Source: Acidobacteriota bacterium (GTDB lineage Bacteria; Acidobacteriota; Blastocatellia; Pyrinomonadales; Pyrinomonadaceae). From it: a stretch of 64,000 nucleotides of DNA. The stretch is from positions 868,001 through 932,000 of the forward strand of contig CP065000.1 of assembly GCA_016700075.1 (NCBI GenBank), in the 5' to 3' direction. Positions 48,732 to 60,143 of this stretch are shown here, piece by piece. The position numbers and the translations under genes are program-made. The notes beneath the pieces were generated by a model. It saw nothing but the letters and a program-made list of their open reading frames with translations. It ran no database searches and was not told where the DNA came from. Numbering within the stretch: the first letter of the stretch is position 1; every line of letters begins with the position of its first letter.

Positions 48732-48826
48732 AATGCTTTAGCCGGGAATCGGTACAAATAAGCACAGATAGGATCGATGCGCTAAATCCCGCTGTATTAG
48801 CTCGTTCCTGATCAACGGAGGCAACC

Positions 48827-49681
48827 TCACCCAAGATCAGGGAGCAAAAACTCCACAGGAGGTTGGATCGGGTGGCGTTCGAGATAATTGTAAACCAGCC
48901 CGTCACGCAATACATGAAACTGCACGCCGCAAACACTAAATGCTTCGTTATCATGCACTTCCGCGATCTCATTGAAAGTGATCTCTGAGCCATCTACTAT
49001 CGTCGTGGACCCCTGGCCAAATACTTCAAGTACTCCCTTGCCATTCAGGATTATTGCTGTGTTCTCGTCTATTCCGATGCCCAAATTGTAAGGATTATAC
49101 GAAACGGCCGTTATCAGGCGGCTTATGCGGCCACGCTCGGTGAAATGCTGATCTATGATGATATTTTTCAGAAACCCGAGGCCCGGAGACAGCTTGACCG
49201 CATTCTTATGCGGATGCGAGGTTGCCTCGCCGCGTACGATCATCGACGTGCTCATCGCAGCGGCCCCGGCGCTTGTCCCTGCCATCACCACGTCAGTGTC
49301 GCGAACCATCTTTCTCATCTTTTCGGCCACCTTCGTTCCACCCAGCACCGAAACAAGCCGCATCTGATCGCCGCCGGTCATAAAGATACCTGTGACGCCG
49401 TCCAACAGCTTTTCTGCATCCGCTTGAGCTACATCCTGGCGCGATGTGGCACGAAGTACGCGTGGATTGCTCACGCCCAGATTGCGAAAGGCTTGCGTGT
49501 AAACATCTGCAGCAAACTCCGGAAAATCCGACGCCACAGGGACGATAAGGATCTCAGCCGCCTCGCCGCCGGCAAGCTCAAGAAACTTCTTAAGTATGCG
49601 CCGCTCGTTGTATCTGTCTTCTGCCCCGCCTATCACCAGCAGATGTCCGCCAATGATCTCGCGATCGTGCGATTCACTCAT
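48827..49681 (-). CDS. cphB: Cyanophycinase
   Basis: Serine exopeptidase (S51 family) that releases beta-Asp-Arg dipeptides from cyanophycin; intracellular type, with no signal peptide. 284 residues from the ATG at 49681 (an in-frame TTG four codons upstream is rejected). Seen: GGHLLVIGGAEDRYNERRIL, IFMTGGDQMRLV, the nucleophile elbow MAGTSAGAAAMS (Ser137), and DQHFTERGRISRLITAVSYN with GIGIDENTA, all S51/CphB blocks. A TACAAT -10-like hexamer lies at 49702-49697, so the leader would be short. 95 bases separate it from cphA downstream. Confidence 0.95.
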   Translation of the reverse strand: MSESHDREIIGGHLLVIGGAEDRYNERRILKKFLELAGGEAAEILIVPVASDFPEFAADVYTQAFRNLGVSNPRVLRATSRQDVAQADAEKLLDGVTGIFMTGGDQMRLVSVLGGTKVAEKMRKMVRDTDVVMAGTSAGAAAMSTSMIVRGEATSHPHKNAVKLSPGLGFLKNIIIDQHFTERGRISRLITAVSYNPYNLGIGIDENTAIILNGKGVLEVFGQGSTTIVDGSEITFNEIAEVHDNEAFSVCGVQFHVLRDGLVYNYLERHPIQPPVEFLLPDLG

Positions 49682-49764
49682 AAAATTGGTCAACGTATTG
49701 TAAACGAAAAATTAGCGAAAAGTAAGCCACCCGGAACAGAGTGCATTCCAACGTATAGGACGCA

Positions 49765-52700
49765 TTATGCTCGGTGTTCCTGATGCTCCAGATGTTCATC
49801 TGTATTATGGATCTCCTGCAGGCTGCGAACAGTAACACCCGGCGATTCGATCTTCATTCCAATGGCTTCAACAAGGGCTTCAGCACCTGTCATGGTCGTG
49901 ACGCACGGAACATTGTACTGCAGGGCAGCCTTACGGATCGCCTTTTCGTCATAACGCGAGGCTTTTCCGAGCGGCGTATTGATAATTAGTGCGATGTCGC
50001 CTTGCCGGATCAGATCGGCAATATTTGGCCGGCCTTCATTTACCTTGAAAACGTTTTCGCATTCTAAACCGACCTCGCGAAGTCGAATTGCTGTGCCATG
50101 CGTCGCTACCAAGTCAAAACCAAGCTTTTTGAGCCGCCGTGCCAGAACGACGGCAGTCCCTTTGTCACTGTTCGTCACCGAAATAAAAGCTTTGCCCGCA
50201 AGCGGAAGTTTCAGTCCGGCTCCTTCCATTGCTTTGCCGTAAGCCTCGCGAAATGTTGCCCCGACACCCATTACCTCACCGGTCGAGTGCATTTCCGGAC
50301 CAAGGATCGGATCGACCCCGGCGAATTTCTTGAACGGAAATACGGGAGACTTTACGAACACCTGCGGGACATTTAGAACCTCAGGTAAACTGAAGTCTGC
50401 TAAATTCTTGTCGCCCGCCATTACGATCGAGGCGATCTTGGCAATAGGCACTCCGGTCGCTTTTGCTACAAATGGAACGGTCCGCGAAGCCCGCGGATTG
50501 ACCTCAAGGACATAGACGCGGTCGTTCTGAACGGCGTACTGGATATTCATCAGACCATTTACTTTAAGGCCTTTTGCAAGCATTTGAGTGTAGTGCCGGA
50601 TGGTTTCGAGGTGCTCTACCGCGATTCGCTGCGGCGGAAGAACGCTCGAAGAATCGCCGGAGTGAATGCCGGCTTCTTCGATGTGCTCCTGTATCCCTGC
50701 GATGACCACAGCCGTTTCATCCGCCAGAGCGTCGACGTCGATCTCGGCAGCCCGTTCGAGAAACTTGTCGATCAATATCGGCTTTTCAGGAGACGCATCG
50801 ACCGCCGTGCGCATGTATTCGTCGAGCGATTGCTCATCATATACGATCGCCATCGCCCGCCCGCCGAGCACGAAACTCGGCCTGACAACAACGGGATAGC
50901 CGATCTCGGCAGCGATTGCTTTCGCTTCCTCAGGTGAGGTCGCCGTGCCGTTCGGCGGCTGAGGAATGTTCAGTTCATTCAGCAGTGAAGAAAACCTCTT
51001 GCGGTCTTCGGCCAGATCAATAGAATCGGGGGACGTCCCGATGATCGGAACGCCAGCAGCATGCAGTTTGTCTGCGAGATTTAGCGGTGTCTGGCCGCCG
51101 AACTGCACGATGACGCCTACGGGACGCTCGATATCGACTATGTTCATCACGTCCTCAAAGGTCAGCGGCTCAAAATACAGCCTGTCGGACGTGTCGTAAT
51201 CAGTTGAGACGGTTTCCGGATTGCAGTTGACCATGATCGTCTCAAAATCCGCGTCGCGAAGAGCGAACGACGCATGGCAACAGCAATAGTCGAACTCAAT
51301 TCCCTGTCCGATGCGGTTCGGCCCGCTGCCAAGGATCATGATCTTCCGGCGTTCGGTCGGCTCGGCCTCGCATTCTTCCTCATAGGTCGAGTACATATAC
51401 GGCGTGAAAGACTCGAACTCTGCACCGCACGTATCGACACGTTTGTAAACGGGAGCGATGCCTTTCGATCTGCGGTGTTCTCGAACCTCGGTTTCTGAAG
51501 CACCGGTCAGAAATGAAAGACGGCGATCCGACAGGCCGAACTCTTTAGCTACACGCAGCTCGCTGTCTGTAAAAGCCTGAAGGGCTCTGCCGTCTGCCGA
51601 CGCAGCCGGCTCTAACAGCGACGCCTGAAACTCCATTACCTGCGCTAGCTGATCGAGGAACCAGCGGTCGATCTTGGTCAACCGATGGACTTCATCGATC
51701 GTGTAACCGTTCTGGAGAGCGTAGGTGATGTATGAGAAACGCTGTGAATTCGGACGCGCGAGTTTTCGCTGAAGCTCTTCATCAGGCACATCTACCAGAC
51801 GTAATGGCTTTACAGCTTCGAGTGACCGAAGGCCTTTGAACAGCGATTCTTTGAACGTGCGGCCGATCGCCATCACCTCGCCGACCGATCTCATCTGCGT
51901 ATCGAGAACGTCCTCGGCACCCGGAAATTTTTCAAAAGCCCATTTTGGGATCTTAGTGACGATGTAATCTATTGTCGGCTCGAACGACGCGGGAGTTTTT
52001 TTCGTGATATCGTTCGGAATTTCGTCCAGCGTATAGCCGACCGCGAGTTTGGCGGCGATCTTTGCAATAGGAAATCCTGTCGCTTTTGAAGCAAGTGCGG
52101 AAGACCGTGACACCCGCGGATTCATCTCGATGATGCGAACATCGCCGTTCTCGGGATTCACGGCAAACTGAATGTTCGAGCCGCCTGTCTCTACGCCAAC
52201 CTTGCGGATGCACGTGATCGACATATCTCGAAGTTGCTGATATTCGACGTCGGTCAGGGTCTGTGCCGGAGCGACCGTTATCGAATCGCCGGTATGCACG
52301 CCCATCGGGTCGAAATTCTCAATGGAGCAGATGATGACGACGTTGTCGTTAAGGTCTCGCATGACCTCAAGCTCAAATTCTTTCCAACCGAGTATGGATT
52401 CTTCGACCAGTATCTGTGAAACAGGCGACGCAGCCAGGCCGTTCTTTGCGATCTCTCCGAATTCTTCGGGGTTGTAAGCAGTTCCGCCGCCGGTTCCGCC
52501 CAAAGTAAAAGCCGGGCGAATGATCGCCGGGTAACCCGTTTGTTCAACGATCCCTTGAGCCTCTTCCCACGTGTGTGCAAACCCGCCCTTTGGAGACGGA
52601 ATGCCCACTTCGTCCATCGCTTTCTTGAAAAGCTCGCGATCCTCGCCGACCTTGATGGCGTCGATGTTTGCACCGATCAGCTTTACACCGAATTCATCCA

Positions 52701-53022
52701 AAACACCGCTTTCGAACAGCTCAACGGAAAGATTCAAACCGGTCTGCCCGCCCACGGTCGGCAGCAAGGCATCAGGCCGTTCTTTTTCGATCACCGCCCT
52801 GGCGGTCTCAAGTGTGAGAGGCTCGACATAGGTGCGATCGGCGATCTCGGGGTCGGTCATGATCGTCGCGGGATTGGAGTTCATCAAAACGACATCGAAT
52901 CCCTCCTGTTTCAGAGCGCGGCAGGCTTGGGTGCCCGAATAATCAAATTCGCACGCCTGCCCGATCACAATAGGGCCGGAACCGATGATCAGGATCTTAC
53001 GGATATCATTTCTTCTGGGCAT
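49765..53022 (-). CDS. carB: Carbamoyl-phosphate synthase large subunit
   Basis: Makes carbamoyl phosphate for arginine and pyrimidine synthesis. 1085 residues, full length. Seen: two homologous ATP-grasp halves, the first with LIIGSGPIVIGQACEFDYSG, GGTGGGTAYNPEEF and MNPRVSRSSALASKATGFPI; the second with LGSGPNRIGQGIEFDYCCCH, VRPSFVLGGRAMAIVYDEQS and EVNPRASRTVPFVAKATGVP. An oligomerisation domain lies between them, and a C-terminal MGS-like allosteric domain (LIINTPLGKASRYDEKAIRK) closes the protein. carA is not adjacent. It lies upstream of cphB on the same strand; arginine demand for cyanophycin is a possible link, but only by inference. Confidence 0.97.
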   Translation of the reverse strand: MPRRNDIRKILIIGSGPIVIGQACEFDYSGTQACRALKQEGFDVVLMNSNPATIMTDPEIADRTYVEPLTLETARAVIEKERPDALLPTVGGQTGLNLSVELFESGVLDEFGVKLIGANIDAIKVGEDRELFKKAMDEVGIPSPKGGFAHTWEEAQGIVEQTGYPAIIRPAFTLGGTGGGTAYNPEEFGEIAKNGLAASPVSQILVEESILGWKEFELEVMRDLNDNVVIICSIENFDPMGVHTGDSITVAPAQTLTDVEYQQLRDMSITCIRKVGVETGGSNIQFAVNPENGDVRIIEMNPRVSRSSALASKATGFPIAKIAAKLAVGYTLDEIPNDITKKTPASFEPTIDYIVTKIPKWAFEKFPGAEDVLDTQMRSVGEVMAIGRTFKESLFKGLRSLEAVKPLRLVDVPDEELQRKLARPNSQRFSYITYALQNGYTIDEVHRLTKIDRWFLDQLAQVMEFQASLLEPAASADGRALQAFTDSELRVAKEFGLSDRRLSFLTGASETEVREHRRSKGIAPVYKRVDTCGAEFESFTPYMYSTYEEECEAEPTERRKIMILGSGPNRIGQGIEFDYCCCHASFALRDADFETIMVNCNPETVSTDYDTSDRLYFEPLTFEDVMNIVDIERPVGVIVQFGGQTPLNLADKLHAAGVPIIGTSPDSIDLAEDRKRFSSLLNELNIPQPPNGTATSPEEAKAIAAEIGYPVVVRPSFVLGGRAMAIVYDEQSLDEYMRTAVDASPEKPILIDKFLERAAEIDVDALADETAVVIAGIQEHIEEAGIHSGDSSSVLPPQRIAVEHLETIRHYTQMLAKGLKVNGLMNIQYAVQNDRVYVLEVNPRASRTVPFVAKATGVPIAKIASIVMAGDKNLADFSLPEVLNVPQVFVKSPVFPFKKFAGVDPILGPEMHSTGEVMGVGATFREAYGKAMEGAGLKLPLAGKAFISVTNSDKGTAVVLARRLKKLGFDLVATHGTAIRLREVGLECENVFKVNEGRPNIADLIRQGDIALIINTPLGKASRYDEKAIRKAALQYNVPCVTTMTGAEALVEAIGMKIESPGVTVRSLQEIHNTDEHLEHQEHRA

Positions 53023-53036
53023 GTTCTAACCGACAG

Positions 53037-53042
53037 ATTATA
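53037..53042 (-). promoter_or_regulatory. TATAAT -10 element of carB
   Basis: A perfect TATAAT on the minus strand, 14 bases before the carB ATG and directly after the terminator's T run. The -35 would fall in the terminator stem and is poor. The transcript leader would be under 10 bases. Confidence 0.4.
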
Positions 53043-53043
53043 C

Positions 53044-53073
53044 AAAAAAGCGGCCGCATCCATGAGGCCGCTT
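53044..53073 (-). terminator. Intrinsic terminator of the TPR-murB-TPR operon
   Basis: On the minus strand AAGCGGCC (53073-53066) pairs with GGCCGCTT (53055-53048) around a 10-base loop, followed by a run of T. It separates the TPR operon from carB. Confidence 0.85.
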
Positions 53074-53097
53074 GAGAAGAAAAAGCCGGATCGATCA

Positions 53098-54891
53098 TTA
53101 AAAAGGTCTCGGAATACGAATTCGACGCTCGATCTGCTGGCGTCCGGCATCAATCATCCTGCCTGCGATCACACTCTCGAGACGAGTTGCCAGCGATGGA
53201 TCTATGCGGCGCAGCTGGGCCTGTATCTTTTGAGCCTCACTCTTGTTGCCGCTTGCGAAATAGGATTCGCCGAGGTTATAGAGGCCAAGTGCATAACGCG
53301 GATCGATCTCTACAGCGCGCTTAAGCGTGGCGATAGCATTCTTGAAATCACGCAGGCCGCGATAACCGAGACCAAGCTGATTCATCGCGATCAGCCAATC
53401 TCGACGCAGCGAAAGAGCTGTCTGCAAGATCCGTATCGCGTCGTCAAATTCGCCGAGAGCGTTGTGAGTCGAACCTAGGTTGAGAAATGCCGCAGCGAGA
53501 GTGCGGTCCAGTTCGACGGCTCGGACGAGATAGGTACGAGCTTGTGCCAAAAGCTGATTTGCGGGATCTTTGTCGGCAGCTTCGATAATGGCATAGCCGG
53601 CATTGTAGTAAGCCCAGCCAACGTTCGAATACTCAATGCCTGCGGGGTTTATTTCAGCTGCGACCTTCAATTTTTCCGCGGCATTCGCCCAATCACCCGC
53701 ACGTCCAAGCGAATAGCCCCAATTCGAATAAAGATCGACGGTTCTAATGGTGACAGAAGCTCGTTGGTATGCATTCCCGGCCTCTGCAAAGCGCTCCAAA
53801 AGCCGAAGAGCATTACCTAATTGGAACTGTATCTCTGCGTTCTGAGGCTCACGTTTGGCAGCATCATCGAGAGCAGCGACTGCGTTCTCGTTTTCACCTT
53901 TCTCCAGAAAGACATTTCCCATCTCGATCGCTGCAGGCGTGAATGCAGGGTCATTCTTGAGGGTCGTCCGATACGCGGCGACGGCCTGATCGTTCCGGCC
54001 CATGCGGTCAAGGACCTGACCGCGATAAAAATTTGCCTCGGCGAAACGCTCTTCAAATTCTGCTGCTCGTTCAAATGCTGCGAGAGCCTCAGCGTCGCGG
54101 TTCTGCTTGAAATGGATCAGCCCCCGCAGGAAACGCGAATCGGCAGAGTCGACATTTGCCGCATCGGACCTTTGAAGAGCAGTCTCGGCCAACGCTACTT
54201 CACCGGCGTTCAACCTAATAAGCCCGATCCGCCCGTAGAGTATGGCGTGTTCGGCATTCAGGGCAGCGGCTTTTTCGTATTTTTCGGCGGCCTTCAACGG
54301 CTCACCGTTCGCTTCGAAAACAGCACCGAGCTTGGCATAGGCCGCATCATTAGAGCCGTCATACTTGATCGCTTCTTCGAGAAGCGGAACAGCGTCGCGG
54401 TCATTATCTTCTCCCGCGATGGTGATAGCCTTCGCGGTCATCGCGCTTGAAAGCCCTGTCTGAGCACGCTTGTTCTGTGGATTCGCGGCAAGTGCTGACC
54501 TGTAGTTTGCGATCGCCCCGTCAATGTTGTCCTTTGCCAGAAGATCGTCCGCCGTACGCGTAAGTGTCTGCGAGCGAACCGCGTTCCTGTTTGACGCCGC
54601 GACCGCTGTGCGGTCAGGTTCTTTTATTGCCGTGACACGCTTCTTCTGACTATTACGGGCAATTGTCGTCGCTCCGCGGGCCCCGCGGGCGTTCTCATCG
54701 CTTCGCAGAGCCACACGGCCGCCGGCGAGAGCTGCCGACCGCTGAAGCCTCGACTGGCGAAAGACGAACACGCTCGATCCGGACGTCAGGCTTTCCGTTT
54801 GTACCAGATCTTGACTTATGCCCGGCCAAATGAAGTTCATCATTGCCGCGATTACGAAAAGCGAAAGGAAACGTGATGCTGCAACTTTCAT
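53098..54891 (-). CDS. Secreted TPR protein with SSVFVFR motif (second of a pair)
   Basis: 597 residues. A signal peptide MKVAASRFLSLFVIAAMMNF ends near GISQ. The mature N-terminus reads DLVQTESLTSGSSVFVFRQS, nearly the same as in the TPR protein at 55948. After a basic, low-complexity stretch (residues about 45-105) come about a dozen TPR units from residue 106, for example AIANYRSALAANPQNKRAQT and ALAAFERAAEFEERFAEANF. It ends in a short basic tail RRIRIPRPF. No enzyme domain. It is last in the TPR-murB-TPR operon (12 bases after murB) and is followed by a terminator. A periplasmic scaffold for envelope assembly is plausible, not shown. Confidence 0.8.
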   Translation of the reverse strand: MKVAASRFLSLFVIAAMMNFIWPGISQDLVQTESLTSGSSVFVFRQSRLQRSAALAGGRVALRSDENARGARGATTIARNSQKKRVTAIKEPDRTAVAASNRNAVRSQTLTRTADDLLAKDNIDGAIANYRSALAANPQNKRAQTGLSSAMTAKAITIAGEDNDRDAVPLLEEAIKYDGSNDAAYAKLGAVFEANGEPLKAAEKYEKAAALNAEHAILYGRIGLIRLNAGEVALAETALQRSDAANVDSADSRFLRGLIHFKQNRDAEALAAFERAAEFEERFAEANFYRGQVLDRMGRNDQAVAAYRTTLKNDPAFTPAAIEMGNVFLEKGENENAVAALDDAAKREPQNAEIQFQLGNALRLLERFAEAGNAYQRASVTIRTVDLYSNWGYSLGRAGDWANAAEKLKVAAEINPAGIEYSNVGWAYYNAGYAIIEAADKDPANQLLAQARTYLVRAVELDRTLAAAFLNLGSTHNALGEFDDAIRILQTALSLRRDWLIAMNQLGLGYRGLRDFKNAIATLKRAVEIDPRYALGLYNLGESYFASGNKSEAQKIQAQLRRIDPSLATRLESVIAGRMIDAGRQQIERRIRIPRPF

Positions 54892-54903
54892 AACTTCATT
54901 CGA

Positions 54904-55932
54904 TCATGCCCCGACCGCTTCGGGTTCCATGACGAGCCGTATACCGAATCGATGTTCGACGGCTCCGGCGACCTTATCACGGAAAGCTATCAACTCAGCA
55001 GCCGTGGCTCCCCCGCGGTTGATAAGTGCAAGAGAGTGTTTAGTCGAAATGCCCGTGTTCCCTTCAACGTGACCCTTTGTAAAACCGCTCTTCTCGATAA
55101 GCCACGCAGCAGGGACCTTTACACCGCCTTCGGCCGCAAACGAAGGTACGTCACCAAATCGATCACAAAGCCTCCTGTGAGCTTCGAGAGTCACTACAGG
55201 ATTCTTAAAAAAGGAACCAAGACTCCTCGAATTCGGATCTGCCGGATCGACCACCATAGATTTTTGACGTCGGAGCCGCATGACGGCCTCGCGAATCGTG
55301 AGCGGCGACATCTCATTGACGCCCGCCTCCATCTCACGCCTCAGTTCCGGATATGCGGGCAGGTCGGGTTCGCCCGACCTCAGATGAAACTGCACAGAAA
55401 GCACCACGTACCTCCTGCGAGCGGTCGTGTTGAAAATGCTTTGACGATACGAAAATCCGCAATCGGCATTCTCTATATCAACGATCCGCTGTGTTTCTCG
55501 GTCAAGGCATCGCACGGAAACGATCGTCTGCGAAACCTCTTGCCCATAAGCCCCTACGTTCTGGATCGGAGTTCCGCCAACCGTCCCCGGAATGCCGCTC
55601 AAGCATTCAATACCTGCAAGGCCTCGCTCAGAACACATTGAAACGAGTCCATCCCATTCTTCGCCGGCCGCCGACGCAACCATAACAGCACCGTTGCGAA
55701 TCTCTTCAAACTCGACACCGGAAGTCGATATTTTGACGACAAGACCGTCAAACCCATCGTCGCCGAAGAGAATGTTGCTTCCGCCCCCGAGAATGAAGAC
55801 GGGCACGCCCGCGTCGTCGGCCCACCGCAATGCTCCAACGATCTCATCCTCACTCCGCGCTTCGACAAAGAAACGGGCAGGTCCGCCAATTCCTATGGTC
55901 GTATACTGGGCGAGGGGTACGTCCTTTTGCAC
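54904..55932 (-). CDS. murB: UDP-N-acetylenolpyruvoylglucosamine reductase
   Basis: FAD enzyme that reduces UDP-GlcNAc-enolpyruvate to UDP-MurNAc in peptidoglycan synthesis. 342 residues. Seen: YTTIGIGGPARFFVEARSED, FILGGGSNILFGDDGFDGLV for FAD binding, GLAGIECLSGIPGTVGGTPI with QNVGAYGQEVSQTI, the catalytic Ser in RSLGSFFKNPVV, and the C-terminal Glu in a TGISTKHSLALINRGGATA block. It lies 15 bases after one TPR gene and 12 bases before another on the same strand, so it is embedded in their operon and not in the usual mur cluster. Confidence 0.95.
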   Translation of the reverse strand: MQKDVPLAQYTTIGIGGPARFFVEARSEDEIVGALRWADDAGVPVFILGGGSNILFGDDGFDGLVVKISTSGVEFEEIRNGAVMVASAAGEEWDGLVSMCSERGLAGIECLSGIPGTVGGTPIQNVGAYGQEVSQTIVSVRCLDRETQRIVDIENADCGFSYRQSIFNTTARRRYVVLSVQFHLRSGEPDLPAYPELRREMEAGVNEMSPLTIREAVMRLRRQKSMVVDPADPNSRSLGSFFKNPVVTLEAHRRLCDRFGDVPSFAAEGGVKVPAAWLIEKSGFTKGHVEGNTGISTKHSLALINRGGATAAELIAFRDKVAGAVEHRFGIRLVMEPEAVGA

Positions 55933-55947
55933 TGTCAGATCGTCAGG

Positions 55948-57780
55948 TCAAATGACCTTCGCAAGTTTGGCTTCCTGCTCAACCCTTATGGCATCGGCCG
56001 GAGAAAGCGGCCGCAAAATTTCGAGGACCTTTCGAACCTCTTTGCCGTTCTTTCGTTTGATCTCAGAATAGCCGAGGCTCGAAAGTGCCGGAATATTCTT
56101 CGGATCGAGGTCCAGAACACTGCGGAACATTTTTGCCGCTTCGTCAAAATTGTTGACCTTGAAATATGCTGTCCCGAGTGCGTATCTGGAAAAGATCCAA
56201 TCGGGTTTCCGCTGTACGACCGGCTTTAGAGAGTCGATCGCACCGCGAAAATCGTTCATGTCGATCTGAACTGCCCCCAAATTCTGGAGTATCGCGTCGG
56301 ATATTTGCGGAGCTCCGGCCAACGCACGCTCCAATGCAGCTTTGGCCTTTTCAAGATTTGGAGCCGCAGCGGTCGGGTTACGCTGATTCAGGTCCATACG
56401 CGCGGCGTTGTAATATGCCCATCCGAGATTCGCGACATCGACCGGGTTGTTTGCAAGATCGACCGCCTGTTCCATGGCACGTACGGCCGCTCCCCATTTA
56501 CACGGCTGGAACTTCCTCATCGCCTCGTCACATTGAGCACCGATCACATAGCCCAGCTTGCTGTAAAGGTCGGCCGCAATGTCTTTCACGAACTCCGGCT
56601 GCTGCATGTAGAACGTCGCGGCCAACCGATAGTTGACCTCAGCATTGATAAAGTCATTCGTCTGACGATACGAATCCGCAAGTCCAGCGAAAACCTCCCA
56701 ACTATCATTCTTCAATTTCGCAGCCGCTATATAAGCCTCCACGGCTTCACGGAAATTGCCGAGTTCAACGTGTGCTTCTGCCAAACCGACCCAGGCGTCA
56801 TAGTAATTCGGCCTGAGAGCGACGGCCGCCTGATATTCGGAAATGGACTCAGCGGTGCGTTTCATCGACACGAGGAGTTCGCCCGTAAAGAACGGCGTCT
56901 CGGGTCGAGTCGTGTCTAACTCGCGGGCCTTTCGGAATGCTGCAAGTGCTTCCTCATTTCGGTTCTGCGACCGTCGGATCAAGCCGAGGAAGAATTGCGT
57001 TTCAGATGAATTTGGCGAGAAAGTGAGTGCCTTCGTCAAGAGTTCATCGGCTTTGGCGATGTCGCCGGTCTGATAATACAGAATGCCCAGCGGGACGAAT
57101 ATCTCCGTTAGGTCCTTGTTACTCTCGAGCGATCGTTCGTAATTCGCGATCGCTTCGTCGAGCATGTCCAGTTCAACGTAAACCTCGCCTAGGCCGAAAT
57201 AGGCCGCCGAATTCTTCGGATCGAATTTTAACGCCTCCAGAAACATCGCTTTCGCCTGCTGAGCCTGATCTTTTAGCAGCAGGTCGTTTCCCTTGATGGC
57301 AAGTGCTTCGCTGTAGCCGCCTTTTGCGGCGTCATTGGATTCGTCAAGGCTGACCGAATCGCGGAAAAACTCCAGAGCCTTGTCGTAATCACCGTTATTG
57401 ACGTAATACTCGCCAACCCCCGCAAACAGTTTCGACGCTTGGACAGCAGGAAGCGTCCGGTAATTCTTTGGCAGCCGGTTCGGGTCGATCACATCTGATT
57501 TGGCTCGGGTCGGGTTTACGCGGGCAATGGTCTCATACTGCCGTCTGATCTTGGCGGCGGTTTCCATCTGTTGGTTCTTAGTTCTCGACGGCCGTGCAAC
57601 GGACGCAGCAGGACGTTTTGCAACCCGTGATGAGCTTCGAAAGACAAATACGCTTGATCCGCCGGTCAGGCTGCTCGTAGGTACAAGGTCCTGGCCATTG
57701 GAGGCGACCGGCTGGAGAAGTACAGAAGCCGCCAGAACGGCCGTTAAACTGAATTTAGAGCAAGAGTTGAGATATCTCAT
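55948..57780 (-). CDS. Secreted TPR protein with SSVFVFR motif (first of a pair)
   Basis: 610 residues. A signal peptide (hydrophobic KFSLTAVLAASVLLQPVASN) ends near NGQ. The mature N-terminus DLVPTSSLTGGSSVFVFRSS matches that of the protein at 53098 (DLV-T-SLT-GSSVFVFR-S). A basic linker is followed by about ten TPRs from residue 105, for example SKLFAGVGEYYVNNGDYDKA and EIFVPLGILYYQTGDIAKAD. A Cys-containing insert, GAQCDEAMRKFQPCKWG, breaks the TPR array. It heads the operon with murB. The spacer upstream is shared with the divergent EF-G2 gene. The duplicated plan suggests two partners of one envelope complex (inference). Confidence 0.8.
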   Translation of the reverse strand: MRYLNSCSKFSLTAVLAASVLLQPVASNGQDLVPTSSLTGGSSVFVFRSSSRVAKRPAASVARPSRTKNQQMETAAKIRRQYETIARVNPTRAKSDVIDPNRLPKNYRTLPAVQASKLFAGVGEYYVNNGDYDKALEFFRDSVSLDESNDAAKGGYSEALAIKGNDLLLKDQAQQAKAMFLEALKFDPKNSAAYFGLGEVYVELDMLDEAIANYERSLESNKDLTEIFVPLGILYYQTGDIAKADELLTKALTFSPNSSETQFFLGLIRRSQNRNEEALAAFRKARELDTTRPETPFFTGELLVSMKRTAESISEYQAAVALRPNYYDAWVGLAEAHVELGNFREAVEAYIAAAKLKNDSWEVFAGLADSYRQTNDFINAEVNYRLAATFYMQQPEFVKDIAADLYSKLGYVIGAQCDEAMRKFQPCKWGAAVRAMEQAVDLANNPVDVANLGWAYYNAARMDLNQRNPTAAAPNLEKAKAALERALAGAPQISDAILQNLGAVQIDMNDFRGAIDSLKPVVQRKPDWIFSRYALGTAYFKVNNFDEAAKMFRSVLDLDPKNIPALSSLGYSEIKRKNGKEVRKVLEILRPLSPADAIRVEQEAKLAKVI

Positions 57781-57869
57781 CGATCAAAGGCAGTAAAAGC
57801 GAGATCGCGCGTTTTAAGTATAGTCCAGCTTTGTGATGCGGGAAACATATATTTCCGTTTTCCGCATTC

Positions 57870-57898
57870 TTGCCCTTTCAACATTCGTAATATAGATT
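57870..57898 (+). promoter_or_regulatory. Possible promoter of the EF-G2 gene
   Basis: TTGCCC (57870-57875), a 17-base spacer and TAGATT (57893-57898), four of six matches in each. It lies in the 246-base divergent spacer. No other structure in the spacer stands out. Confidence 0.4.
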
Positions 57899-58026
57899 TA
57901 AAAGTTACCAATAGTTTATGAACCTGCGCCTAGTGCTTTACGTAGAACGACGGTACGAAGTTGCCCTCGTGCGCCAAGGCCTGACGCAGAAGATCTTATT
58001 TTGATAAGAAGGAGAAATTGCCGAAA

Positions 58027-60129
<2,103 letters not shown>

Positions 60130-60143
60130 AGAAATTTAGACTT

